From Bacteroidales bacterium (lineage in GTDB: Bacteria; Bacteroidota; Bacteroidia; Bacteroidales; WCHB1-69), in the NCBI GenBank assembly GCA_012519525.1, contig JAAYQB010000146.1:1-16908 (forward strand): a DNA stretch of 16,908 nucleotides. The letters run 5' to 3'. The notes under the pieces are model-generated. The model did not search any database and was not told the DNA's origin. It saw nothing but the letters and a program-made list of their open reading frames with translations. A program made the position numbers and the translations under genes. Numbering within the stretch: position 1 is the first letter of the stretch; every line of letters begins with the position of its first letter. Shown piece by piece: positions 1 to 7,680 of the stretch.

Positions 1-30
1 TTGGCGTTAAAGGCGTAAAACCCCTCTAAA

Positions 31-95
31 TCTCCCCCAAGGGGGAGACTTTGTTTTACAGCGTATTGCGAGTTTATTGCGTTGTAGGTTAAGTG
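31..95 (-). repeat. Dispersed intergenic repeat A, copy 1
   Basis: Read on the minus strand, this copy starts near position 95 with CACTTA, continues as AACGCAAT..AACTCGCAAT and ends in CTCCCC. That body matches the copies at 423-474 and 16596-16647. The end nearest position 31 is a near-perfect GC-rich palindrome (31-48, TCTCCCCC-AA-GGGGGAGA). Hairpins of this type are common between genes in Bacteroidota genomes; I recognise no coding potential or mobility gene. Confidence 0.6.
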
Positions 96-119
96 CATTT
101 TTTATGTTATTTTATTTTG

Positions 120-127
120 CAAAGATA
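120..127 (-). promoter_or_regulatory. Outward-facing -7 promoter box
   Basis: On the minus strand these bases read TATCTTTG, matching the Bacteroidota -7 consensus TAnnTTTG. I find no good -33 TTTG about 19 bp upstream, so the call rests on one box. It would drive a gene to the left of the window and lies just beyond repeat B, as at the other end of the window. Confidence 0.4.
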
Positions 128-161
128 TACATTTCTTTCTTTACTTTTTTTCCTTCAGCTG

Positions 162-281
162 AAAAAAATAAATATTTATCCTTCTTTTATTTTTTTACCG
201 CAGAGTTCCCAAAGGATTCCCAAAGGTCGCAGAGTTTCTTTGCGTCCTCTGCGTAAACTCTTTGCGTTCTTTGCGGTTAAA
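162..281 (-). repeat. Dispersed repeat B, long copy with 11-nt units
   Basis: On the minus strand this begins TTTAACCGCAAAGAACGCAAAG and runs through CTCTGCGACCTTTGGG, ACTCTGCGGTAAA and an A/T-rich tail. It is an inverted copy of 16782-16867. It differs by two insertions: a tandem duplicate of the 11-mer TTCCCAAAGG plus one base (205-215 and 216-226), and an extra 22 nt at 245-266. Both are multiples of 11 nt, so the element seems to grow or shrink in 11-nt steps. An open reading frame at 93-293 runs through it and is not credible. Confidence 0.7.
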
Positions 282-388
282 AATTTAGAATAAACAATTA
301 CGAACTGATACTTCGAGAGCCTCAGCGTCCGAAGCTACTATAACGTAATAAAAACAATAACCGACTGAAAATCAAACAATTTCAAACT

Positions 389-500
389 CCCTCCCCACTT
401 GGGGAGGGCTGGGGTGGGGTAGATAAGTGAACAACGCAATTAACTTGCAATGCCTTGAAAATCACTTCCTCCCCCTTGGGGGCGGGGAAGGGATGGGGTA
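389..500 (+). repeat. Dispersed intergenic repeat A, copy 2, with two GC hairpins
   Basis: The element opens with a perfect 8-bp stem (389-408, CCCTCCCC-ACTT-GGGGAGGG) followed by CTGGGGTGGGGT. The repeat body starts ATAAGTGAACAA at 423. A second hairpin at 465-490 pairs CTTCC and CCCCC with GGGGG and GGAAG, with a small bulge. Body 423-474 aligns without gaps to 16596-16647, with about 10 mismatches in 52 bases. A truncated third copy of the body start lies at 523-534. Confidence 0.65.
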
Positions 501-522
501 ATGGAGGGCAGGTAGACATTCA

Positions 523-540
523 ATAAGTGAACAAGACAAC
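523..540 (+). repeat. Repeat A fragment
   Basis: ATAAGTGAACAA recurs exactly here (523-534), followed by GACAAC rather than the full repeat body. It lies 100 bp downstream of the copy at 423. This suggests tandem duplication with decay. Confidence 0.5.
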
Positions 541-599
541 AAGTTTTTTATTAAAAATCACAATAATTTTAGAAAAACAGCATTATAGATAAGGCATGG

Positions 600-637
600 A
601 AAAGGATATTTCTATGAACGGGAATATCCTTTTTTTT
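600..637 (+). terminator. Terminator-like stem-loop just upstream of the transporter gene
   Basis: AAAAGGATATT (600-610) pairs with AATATCCTTTT (623-633). Two further inner pairs give a 13-bp stem with an 8-nt loop, and a run of eight T follows (630-637). The shape is that of an intrinsic terminator reading rightward, although the stem is AT-rich. No + strand gene precedes it in the window, and it ends 23 nt before the next ATG. It may be a 5' leader attenuator or a relic of a lost upstream gene. Confidence 0.5.
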
Positions 638-660
638 AATTTTTAGAGAAGGCAGCTTGT

Positions 661-1692
661 ATGGATTTATTACGGAAAATAAATAAATTAAGAAAAATAA
701 GTAAGCAAATACGACTAAAAATAGGACTTGATTCTTTTGTCTTGGCTCTTATTGGGGTAATAGTGTTGGCTTATTTTGAGTATTCTCCCGGCATATATGA
801 AGGAAAATTCACTCTTCATGATGTTGGGGATTACGGCATTATGTTGATTTTCTTTTTTTATGGATTAAAACTAAATCCTAAACAATTAAAAAAAGACCTT
901 TCTAATTGGAAATTACATCTTGTTATTCAGATAGCTACATTTATACTTTTTCCTTTAATAGTACTACTATTCATGGGACTGTTTGGAAATTACGGAAATA
1001 AATTATTTTGGATAGGGATTTTTTATTTAGCGGCTTTGCCTTCTACGGTTTCTTCATCGGTGGTAATGGTTTCCATTGCAAGAGGAAATGTTCCGTCGGC
1101 AATATTTAATGCTTCCGTATCGAGTTTATTGGGAGTTTTTATTACTCCTATATGGATGGGTATTATTTTAACATCGGGAGGAGGTAGTTATGATGTTACC
1201 AATGTTATTATTAAACTATCATTACAAGTATTGCTTCCCGTTACCGTAGGCATTTTGTTGCATTCCAAATTTGGAAAATATGCACATAAACACAGCAATA
1301 TATTGAAAAAATTTGATCAAAGTGTCATTCTTTTAATTGTTTACTTATCGTTTTGCGAATCCTTTGCTCATAAAATGTTTTCCGGTTATGGTATTACCGA
1401 ATTGTTTTTGTTAGGATGGGCGATGGTAGTGTTTTTCTTTATTATTTATGGAATTATTACGCTGATTAGCCGTTTTTTACATTTTAACAAAGAAGATTAT
1501 ATTACTGCTGTTTTTTGTGGGTCAAAAAAATCGTTGGTACATGGGACAGTAATGGCGAACATATTATTTTCGGAAATGGTAACGGTAGGTGTAATACTTT
1601 TACCCTTAATGATGTTTCATGCTTTGCAACTTGTTATAGCGAGTATGATAGCACAAAAATTCAGTAAAAGAGAAAACATAGGTCATCTCTAA
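661..1692 (+). CDS. Bile acid:sodium symporter family (SBF-like, YfeH type) membrane transporter
   Basis: The predicted protein has 343 residues. Its N-terminus is basic (residues 1-22) and about nine or ten hydrophobic segments follow, for example residues 25-39, 58-69, 85-108, 116-140 and 150-172. The signature region at about 126-163 contains LPSTVSSSVVMVSIARGN followed by SSLLGVFITP. It matches the conserved core of the YfeH/SBF-like branch of the bile acid:sodium symporter superfamily. Members are inner-membrane carriers of organic anions or sterol-like acids, and for this branch the true substrate is mostly unknown. The gene stands alone: a terminator-like hairpin lies just before the ATG and a new promoter follows its stop. 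Family assignment is good; I would not name a substrate. Confidence 0.8.
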   Translation: MDLLRKINKLRKISKQIRLKIGLDSFVLALIGVIVLAYFEYSPGIYEGKFTLHDVGDYGIMLIFFFYGLKLNPKQLKKDLSNWKLHLVIQIATFILFPLIVLLFMGLFGNYGNKLFWIGIFYLAALPSTVSSSVVMVSIARGNVPSAIFNASVSSLLGVFITPIWMGIILTSGGGSYDVTNVIIKLSLQVLLPVTVGILLHSKFGKYAHKHSNILKKFDQSVILLIVYLSFCESFAHKMFSGYGITELFLLGWAMVVFFFIIYGIITLISRFLHFNKEDYITAVFCGSKKSLVHGTVMANILFSEMVTVGVILLPLMMFHALQLVIASMIAQKFSKRENIGHL

Positions 1693-1714
1693 AATTTCAT
1701 TTTTACTTTTTTAG

Positions 1715-1722
1715 TATTTTTG
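1715..1722 (+). promoter_or_regulatory. -7 promoter box for the YD-repeat gene and possibly purD
   Basis: TATTTTTG fits the Bacteroidota -7 consensus TAnnTTTG. Transcription would begin near 1728, about 25 nt before the ATG at 1753. A longer frame could start at a TTG inside this box (1720), which argues against that upstream start. No clear -33 element is visible. Confidence 0.5.
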
Positions 1723-1752
1723 CAAAACTTTTTAATTAAATCACAATTTAAA

Positions 1753-2667
1753 ATGAGACACTGGTTTTTTTTCGCGTTCTTCTTGGTTTTTGCACATCAT
1801 CATTTATCGTATACCCAAGAACGCACAACAACTTTGCAAGAAAATAATTTAAGAGGAAAAGTCAAATCAATAGTCGAATACGAATATGCCATGATAGATG
1901 CTGAGGGTAATATTGATAAAGAAATGGGAGCATCGGGGAAAGATTATTCTACCTACAATAAAACAGGAAACATTATTGAGTATAAAGTTACTGATTCTAA
2001 AGGAATTGTAGGATTAAAAACGATTTATCAATATGAAAATAATTTACGGACAAAAGAAAATACGTACAACTCTAAAAATAAAATTACAGAACGCTGGTCG
2101 GCAGTCTATAACGATAAGAAAAAGATAAAAGAAGCTTATCGTGTTTTTGAAGGAAATAATATCGAAAAAGTTTTTTATACTTATGATAATAAAGGAGTTT
2201 TATTAGAAGAAAAATGGCTGTTAAACAATGCTGTTTCATTAAAAGTCAGTTATACATATACCGATAACGGTAGAACCGTAGAAAAAAAGACGAGCGATGC
2301 TTCCGATAAAGTTGTAGGTGTAGAAATCAGAAAATACAATGATGCAGGAATTTTATTGGAAGAAAGTAAGTTCAATTATAAAGATGCGCTAAAAGGGAAA
2401 ACTATTTGTATTTATAATGAAAAAGAACAACTTATAGAAGAGCAAACATACGATAGCCTTTTACATTTAGAGGGTAAAATTGTTTTTATTTATGATAAAT
2501 ACGGAAATATCGCTGAAGAGAAATGGTATGACAATAAAAATCAGCGTACTTCTCATATAAAAAACACCTATACCTATGATAAATCGGGCAATTGGATTGA
2601 AAAAACAGAATACGATACCGAAGTGCAATTTGGTATCATTTATAAACGTATAATAAATTATTATTAA
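1753..2667 (+). CDS. Secreted YD-like repeat protein of unknown function
   Basis: The protein has 304 residues from the ATG. An upstream in-frame TTG at 1720 lies inside a promoter box and was rejected. Residues 1-20 look like a signal peptide: MRH, then a phenylalanine-rich hydrophobic core, then SYTQ. After a short linker, nearly the whole chain is about nine degenerate repeats of roughly 23-28 residues. Their pattern is Y-x-Y-D/N-x-x-G-x-(I/L)-x-E-E-x-x-Y-D; clear units contain YTYDNKGVLLEEKW, FIYDKYGNIAEEKWYD and YTYDKSGNWIEKTEYD. This resembles YD/RHS-type beta-strand repeats found in exported Bacteroidota proteins, but there is no RHS toxin tip, no shell-closing motif and the length is small. 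It probably folds as an extended beta-solenoid or sheet in the periplasm or at the surface. It is followed 15 nt later by purD, possibly on one transcript. No biochemical role can be assigned. Confidence 0.7.
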   Translation: MRHWFFFAFFLVFAHHHLSYTQERTTTLQENNLRGKVKSIVEYEYAMIDAEGNIDKEMGASGKDYSTYNKTGNIIEYKVTDSKGIVGLKTIYQYENNLRTKENTYNSKNKITERWSAVYNDKKKIKEAYRVFEGNNIEKVFYTYDNKGVLLEEKWLLNNAVSLKVSYTYTDNGRTVEKKTSDASDKVVGVEIRKYNDAGILLEESKFNYKDALKGKTICIYNEKEQLIEEQTYDSLLHLEGKIVFIYDKYGNIAEEKWYDNKNQRTSHIKNTYTYDKSGNWIEKTEYDTEVQFGIIYKRIINYY

Positions 2668-2682
2668 TAATAACAGTTGATT

Positions 2683-3960
2683 ATGAAAGTATTACTTCTT
2701 GGTTCGGGCGGAAGAGAACATACGCTTGCATGGAAAATCGCTCAAAGTAAACTTTGCGAAGAACTCTACATAGCACCCGGCAATGCGGGGACGGCAGAAT
2801 GCGGTGTTAATCTCAATTTTTCCGATAGCGATGTAGAAAAAATTAAAGAATGTATCATTGAAAAACAAATAGATATACTTGTAGTTGGTCCTGAACAAGC
2901 TTTGGTAAACGGAATTTACGACTGTATAAAAAATGATAAAAAAACGGAAAAAACAATAGTTATCGGTCCTTCACAAGCAGGGGCTGTATTAGAAGGGAGT
3001 AAAGATTTTGCGAAAGCTTTTATGAGCAAATACAATATTCCTACTGCTGACTATCAATCGTTTGATAAAGAAAACATAGAAGGAGCATTGGAGTATATTC
3101 AAACGCTTAAAGCACCTTATGTGCTTAAAGCAGACGGCTTGGCAGCAGGAAAAGGAGTATTGATATGTCATACAATCGAAGAAGCCAAACACGAAATTAA
3201 TGCAATGTTATTAAGTGAAAAATTCGGCAAAGCAAGTCGGAAAATTGTGATAGAAGAGTTTTTAAAAGGAATTGAGCTTTCTGTTTTTGTGCTTACCGAC
3301 GGCGAACATTATCTTGTATTACCTTCAGCCAAAGACTATAAGCGTATAGGAGAAAACGATACCGGTTTAAATACCGGTGGAATGGGAGCTATTTCGCCTC
3401 CGCCTTTTGCCGACAAAATTTTTATGAGTAAAGTGGAGCAAAAAATCATTATCCCTACCATAGAAGGATTGAAAAAAGAAAAAATTACCTATAAAGGATT
3501 TATTTTTATCGGTTTAATGAAAGTTGACGATGAACCTTATGTGATAGAATACAATGTGAGAATGGGAGATCCGGAGACGGAAGTTGTCGTTCCTCGTATT
3601 AATAACGACTTATTGGATTTGTTTTTACATGTTGAAAATCAGACTTTAGACCAAGTAACATTGGCAATTAATTCTCAAGTTGCCGCTACTGTTATGTTGG
3701 TTTCCAAAGGTTATCCGGAAGCCTATGAAAAAGGAAAAATCATTTCGAACGTTCAAAACGTTCAAAACAGCTATGTTTTTCATGCAGGGACTAAGTTAAA
3801 CGATAAAGGCGAGCTTGTTTCTAACGGTGGAAGAGTGCTTGCCGTTACTTCTATGGGTGCAAGTATTCAAGAAGCATTAGGTCTTTCTTATCAAAATGCA
3901 GATTTAATTGATTTTGAAAATAAACATTATCGTAGAGATATCGGAAAAGATATATTATAA
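2683..3960 (+). CDS. purD: Phosphoribosylamine--glycine ligase (GAR synthetase)
   Basis: The protein has 425 residues, the usual PurD length. It catalyses the second committed step of purine synthesis: ATP-dependent joining of glycine to 5-phosphoribosylamine in the cytosol. The N-domain motif GSGGREHTLAWK sits at residues 7-18. ATP-grasp residues include KADGLAAGKGVL (149-160), EEFLKGIELS (191-200), GLNTGGMGAISP (228-239) and NVRMGDPETE (291-300). All conserved family blocks look intact. The ATG at 2683 is preferred over a TTG at 2677, because MKVLLLGSGG is the standard N-terminus. The stop codon overlaps the last 6 bp of the convergent minus-strand acyltransferase gene, so the two messages would be complementary at their ends. 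No terminator is visible between them. Confidence 0.97.
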   Translation: MKVLLLGSGGREHTLAWKIAQSKLCEELYIAPGNAGTAECGVNLNFSDSDVEKIKECIIEKQIDILVVGPEQALVNGIYDCIKNDKKTEKTIVIGPSQAGAVLEGSKDFAKAFMSKYNIPTADYQSFDKENIEGALEYIQTLKAPYVLKADGLAAGKGVLICHTIEEAKHEINAMLLSEKFGKASRKIVIEEFLKGIELSVFVLTDGEHYLVLPSAKDYKRIGENDTGLNTGGMGAISPPPFADKIFMSKVEQKIIIPTIEGLKKEKITYKGFIFIGLMKVDDEPYVIEYNVRMGDPETEVVVPRINNDLLDLFLHVENQTLDQVTLAINSQVAATVMLVSKGYPEAYEKGKIISNVQNVQNSYVFHAGTKLNDKGELVSNGGRVLAVTSMGASIQEALGLSYQNADLIDFENKHYRRDIGKDIL

Positions 3961-5085
3961 TTCTTTGTTCTTTACGGGATTAGCATATATTTTTAAGAAA
4001 ATGTTTTCCAATTCATCGTATTCGCCTTCAATTTTTTCTAATCCGTTTTTCATGTATTGAATAAAATCGGATTTTTCGCTTGGCGAATAGTGCATAGTAT
4101 ATGTATCTGTGTTGTATAACAAATCATAAGCGATATAATTGGTTTTCCATAAGCGATAATTATCGTATATTCTTTTATCAATAATTTGTGCCAAGCGTAT
4201 AAATTTATCATTCTTTTGAAGCTGATCGCATTCTTTTAGTTCATCTTCCGTAATTGGTTTCCCAACCACAAAATGAATATTTCCTTTCCATTGTATGATT
4301 CCTTGTATAATACTTTGAAAATCTTCGTCCTCTTTTTTTTCATATTTTTGATACATAGACACATATAGTTCTGCTACTTTTAAGAAAACACAAGGTTCGT
4401 ATTCGTAAGAAATGATGAGAGGCGTAATGTTTAATTCTAACAAGTTGGTAACAAATCGTTTATTGCTACTTAATGTGAACATTTTTAAAACCGCCATTTC
4501 AGTTGTATCATTTCCGTCTTTGGTTCTGCCGTTGCGTTGTGCTATCCATGTTGATTGTTTTTTTTCAGTAATGGCATAACGCATATAGGTTGATACATGC
4601 ACCGAATTTCGATAAAAATCTCTGATATTGCCGCCTCTTATTATTTTAAACATTTTATTCATTTTGCCAATGTCAATTGCTAATTGACTTGACATGAGGT
4701 TGCTACCAAAAGTAATTTCAGAAGTGTCTAAATGATGGTCTGTTAATAAAATTTGCAAAATAGCGGAGTCTAATAAAATGTCTCTATGATTACCAATCAA
4801 CATTGCTTTTTTTTCATCGTTAAGATTTTCAAAGCCACTGTATGTTAATCCCGATGAGGTCTTATTGATAATAGCCCAAATAATTCGATACATGATTTTT
4901 AATTGAAAATCTTTTACAGTTCGAACATCTTTGAGAATTTTCAATAAATTTTCCGCTTCTTTTTTATCAGGAAATAAATAATTAAAGATTAAGGGTAAAT
5001 AATTGTCTTTTAACAATCTATTTACTGCTGCCGGAATTTCATTATCGTTATAGGGTCTTGTGTCTTCAAAAATGGAAGTATCCAT
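3955..5085 (-). CDS. PlsC-like glycerol/1-acylglycerol-phosphate acyltransferase family protein
   Basis: The protein has 376 residues. The acyltransferase signature is present: GNHRDILLDSA (residues 98-108, catalytic H100 with D102/D106), then FKIIRGGN (146-153), WIAQRNGRTKDGND (180-193) and a TPLIISYEYEP block (221-231). In PlsC-like enzymes these form the H-D dyad and the acceptor-phosphate pocket. About 75 residues precede the catalytic domain and a long C-terminal extension follows, as in a Bacteroidota-specific subgroup. No signal peptide or obvious transmembrane helix is seen, so it probably sits on the inner face of the membrane. It is the last gene of the minus-strand arm, 28 nt after the PaaK-like gene. 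Two readings are open: a housekeeping lipid enzyme that happens to be next door, or the enzyme that esterifies the pigment acid. Confidence 0.8.
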   Translation of the reverse strand: MDTSIFEDTRPYNDNEIPAAVNRLLKDNYLPLIFNYLFPDKKEAENLLKILKDVRTVKDFQLKIMYRIIWAIINKTSSGLTYSGFENLNDEKKAMLIGNHRDILLDSAILQILLTDHHLDTSEITFGSNLMSSQLAIDIGKMNKMFKIIRGGNIRDFYRNSVHVSTYMRYAITEKKQSTWIAQRNGRTKDGNDTTEMAVLKMFTLSSNKRFVTNLLELNITPLIISYEYEPCVFLKVAELYVSMYQKYEKKEDEDFQSIIQGIIQWKGNIHFVVGKPITEDELKECDQLQKNDKFIRLAQIIDKRIYDNYRLWKTNYIAYDLLYNTDTYTMHYSPSEKSDFIQYMKNGLEKIEGEYDELENIFLKIYANPVKNKEL

Positions 5086-5113
5086 AGAGCCTTTCTTTTT
5101 TTAAGGTTAATTT

Positions 5114-6409
5114 TTATTTGCGTTTGTCAATAAATTTAATAGGTTTTCGATTAATTTCGGGAAGTTGTATTTTTTTTATCGTTTCGATGGCTTCGATTTT
5201 TATGTGAGGCGTAACCCTTATCTTTGCTCGAAATCGATTTTGTAAAACACTTATTATTTGTTCATTATATTCTTTAACACCTATTTTTACCGTAACATCG
5301 TCCATTCCTACTTCGTTGGTAGTAACTTCTACTAAATAGTTTTCGATAAAATCAATATTGTCTAATATATCAAAAATAGCTGCTGGGTAAAGCGTTGTTC
5401 CTTTTAGTTTAATCATTTGATTTTTACGTCCTATAATTGGGCTGATACGCATCGAAGTTCTACCGCAAGAACAAGGTTCGTAATGGAAGCGGCAAATATC
5501 GCCTGTTTTGAATCGAATCAAAGGCATTCCTTCTACGCCTAAGGTTGTGATAACCAATTCGCCGTATTCTCCTTCTTTGACAATATTTCCGTTTTCGTCT
5601 ATTAATTCACAAATAATCAGTTCAGGATGATGGTGCCCTCCTTTTCCTGCATCGCACTCACAAAAAGAAGTACTCATTTCGGTTGAGGCATAGGTAGAAT
5701 ACAGTTGAATGTCCCATTTTTCTTTTATTTTTTTCCCTAAAAGATTGAGAGAAAAATCGTCATTGCGGAGGTTTTCTCCTATACAAATTGCTTTTTTTAC
5801 ACTTGATTTCTTATAATCAATATGATGTTCTTTTGCATATTGAATGATTTTTAAAATAAATGAAGGGACGCAAATAATCGTATCGGGATTAATACGCTGA
5901 ATCGTATCCCATTGCAATTCGGGAATGCCGTTTCCTACTCGTATTACGCTGGCTTTCATTGCTCTGATACCTAAAACATAAGCAAATCCTGCCATAAAAC
6001 GTTTGTCTAAGGTTGTCATTAATTGATAAATATTTCCGGGCTTTCCTCCTGCACAAGTAAACGAAATGGCTTCGTTGTAGCCTAATCTGTCTAAATCTTT
6101 ATCGGTCATGGCAAAAGTGGTCGGTGTGCTTAGTGTTCCCGAAGTTGTAATATAATCAACTATCTTTGAGGGTTCTACACAAATGAAATCTTTATTATAC
6201 CGTTGTAGATTTTCTTTAGTAGTAAAAGGAATATGTTGTAAATCCTCTATTTTTTTTATTTTTGTACTATCTATTTTTTCTTTTTTAAACAGCGATTGAT
6301 AATAGTTAGAATTGGCATTGGTATATGCCAAAACTTCTTGTAATTTCTTTTCTTGAAAGTTTTTAATAGTTGCTAATGATTGATATTCTATTTCTGGATT
6401 AAAGTTCAT
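5114..6409 (-). CDS. Phenylacetate-CoA ligase (PaaK)-like adenylate-forming enzyme, candidate 4-coumarate activator
   Basis: The protein has 431 residues, the typical size of the PaaK family. Motifs occur in the expected order: an ATP loop TTSGTLSTPT (88-97), the aromatic-box/TE region STYASTEM (238-245), and a cysteine/histidine cluster CECDAGKGGHHHPE (250-263) with CSCGR (313-317). KTGD (301-304), GRKNQMIKLKG (327-337) and a C-terminal LPEINRKPIKF follow, with K422 as the likely catalytic lysine. The family activates aryl acids as adenylates and then forms a CoA thioester. With a tyrosine ammonia-lyase in the same locus, 4-coumarate is the natural candidate substrate; transfer to the carrier protein instead of CoA is possible. 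It follows the esterase gene by 8 nt, so the two are probably co-transcribed. The exact substrate is inference. Confidence 0.85.
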   Translation of the reverse strand: MNFNPEIEYQSLATIKNFQEKKLQEVLAYTNANSNYYQSLFKKEKIDSTKIKKIEDLQHIPFTTKENLQRYNKDFICVEPSKIVDYITTSGTLSTPTTFAMTDKDLDRLGYNEAISFTCAGGKPGNIYQLMTTLDKRFMAGFAYVLGIRAMKASVIRVGNGIPELQWDTIQRINPDTIICVPSFILKIIQYAKEHHIDYKKSSVKKAICIGENLRNDDFSLNLLGKKIKEKWDIQLYSTYASTEMSTSFCECDAGKGGHHHPELIICELIDENGNIVKEGEYGELVITTLGVEGMPLIRFKTGDICRFHYEPCSCGRTSMRISPIIGRKNQMIKLKGTTLYPAAIFDILDNIDFIENYLVEVTTNEVGMDDVTVKIGVKEYNEQIISVLQNRFRAKIRVTPHIKIEAIETIKKIQLPEINRKPIKFIDKRK

Positions 6410-6417
6410 GTGTTTTT

Positions 6418-7272
6418 TTATTTTAAAAATCCGGTTTCAATAAGCCATTCTTTGAATAATATATTCCATTTTCCGGCTTCTCCTCCTTTTTTTTCATTCA
6501 TTCCAAATCCGTGTCCTCCGGTTTTATAAAGCTGAAAATGGTGTTTGATGTTTTTTTCTAATAAAGCTCTCTTTAAAGCAAGACTGTTTTTGTAATTAAC
6601 AATAAAATCGTCTTTAGTTGCAATTAAAAAAACAGGAGGCATATCGTAGGGAATTTGTAATTCTAAAGAAAATCGGTCAATGTCGTTTTTTGTGAATTTT
6701 CTTCCTAATAAATTTGTTCGAGAGCGTAAATGAGCCAAGCTATCTTGCATGCTTATAACAGGATATACGGCAACAATAAAATCGGGCTTTAAGCTGTGTG
6801 TATTGTTGATTCCTAAAGGTTTTAAAAAATCCTCTTTGTGAAATGCTCCTCCCATTGTTGCAAGGTGCCCTCCTGCCGAAAAACCCATGAGTCCAAGAGT
6901 TTCAATCGAAAAACTGTCTTTATTATTTTTTACATATTGTATGGCTCTTTGTAAATCTTGTATCATGGCGGGATGATGGTATCTATTAAATGCCACTCTA
7001 TAGCGTAGAACAAAGGCGGTAATTCCTTGAGAATTGAGCCATTTTGCCACATCAAATCCTTCGTGTGATAATGCCAAATGATGATAACTTCCTCCCGGAC
7101 ATACAATTACTCCGACGCGAGTAGCAATTGAATCGGGAGCCGGAAATACATATAATCGTGTTGATTCGCCTTCCATTCCTTCCACTTCTTTCCACAAATG
7201 GATAGGCTTGGATTGAGTATATCCTATATCAATGAAAAAAAATAATAGAATAAAATTTAATATTCGCTTCAT
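6418..7272 (-). CDS. Exported alpha/beta hydrolase (acetyl-xylan/feruloyl-esterase-like)
   Basis: The protein has 284 residues. Residues 1-20 form a signal peptide (MKRILNF, a hydrophobic core, then GYTQS), so the mature enzyme should be periplasmic or exported. The fold markers are CPGGSYHHLALSHEG (58-72) for the oxyanion hole, GFSAGG (130-135) with nucleophile S132, D221/D222 as the acid and GGHGFG (252-257) with H254. The triad is complete. The block near residue 60 is characteristic of the Aes/BD-FAE esterase group, whose members remove acetyl or hydroxycinnamoyl groups from sugars. Here the gene sits between an unknown small gene (9 nt upstream) and the PaaK-like gene (8 nt downstream), inside a presumed pigment operon with no glycan genes. 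It could hydrolyse or transfer the ester of an exported aryl polyene; that is conjecture. Confidence 0.85.
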   Translation of the reverse strand: MKRILNFILLFFFIDIGYTQSKPIHLWKEVEGMEGESTRLYVFPAPDSIATRVGVIVCPGGSYHHLALSHEGFDVAKWLNSQGITAFVLRYRVAFNRYHHPAMIQDLQRAIQYVKNNKDSFSIETLGLMGFSAGGHLATMGGAFHKEDFLKPLGINNTHSLKPDFIVAVYPVISMQDSLAHLRSRTNLLGRKFTKNDIDRFSLELQIPYDMPPVFLIATKDDFIVNYKNSLALKRALLEKNIKHHFQLYKTGGHGFGMNEKKGGEAGKWNILFKEWLIETGFLK

Positions 7273-7281
7273 AAGTTTGAT

Positions 7282-7665
7282 TTACAATAAGTTATTGCCA
7301 ATTATTTCCTTTATTTCTTTTGTTGTTAATTGTTGGTAAGTCGGATTGGTAAATTGATTATTTTCGATATCGAAAATAACTTGAAAAAATTCCTCATCAT
7401 AAAAAGAGAGTTTGGAATTAGTATCCGGATTACATTCTATATAAGTGATTTCTTGAGGTAAAAGGTTTTTAGCTTTGCAAATTTGCATTGCTAAAGAGGG
7501 TCCGTTATAAGTGATGGATGTGCCGGGATTATCTTGGTAGAGTTCCGTAACAATCACCACTTTTTTGTTTTTATGAGTGATGATTTTTAATCCACATTTT
7601 GAAGGGACATCCCATTGTCCTAAAAAATCGAATATTTCATCATAATATTTATCTGATACTTTCAT
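7282..7665 (-). CDS. Small conserved-looking protein of unknown function
   Basis: The protein has 127 residues from the ATG at 7665; an upstream TTG at 7674 would add only three residues and was rejected. I do not recognise the family. It has no signal peptide and no transmembrane segment. The composition is ordinary, with two cysteines, near residue 25 in PSKCGLKI and near 98 in IECNP, and a mix of predicted strands (VVIVTELY) and a C-terminal helix (TKEIKEIIG). It lies 15 nt after the radical SAM gene and 9 nt before the esterase gene, all on the same strand, which strongly suggests one transcript. A small accessory or substrate-presenting partner of the radical SAM enzyme is one possibility. 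The sequence alone gives no functional evidence. Confidence 0.7.
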   Translation of the reverse strand: MKVSDKYYDEIFDFLGQWDVPSKCGLKIITHKNKKVVIVTELYQDNPGTSITYNGPSLAMQICKAKNLLPQEITYIECNPDTNSKLSFYDEEFFQVIFDIENNQFTNPTYQQLTTKEIKEIIGNNLL

Positions 7666-7680
7666 AAAAAACAATTAAAA

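Noticed and set aside
93..293. 66-residue open reading frame in the left flank
   Set aside because: It is phenylalanine- and leucine-rich from T-rich DNA and runs through repeat B, whose core recurs elsewhere out of frame. No plausible protein features are present.
31..540. CRISPR array or tandem-repeat origin in the left flank
   Set aside because: Repeats are few, diverged and unevenly spaced, with hairpin ends and no cas genes. They fit REP-like intergenic elements.
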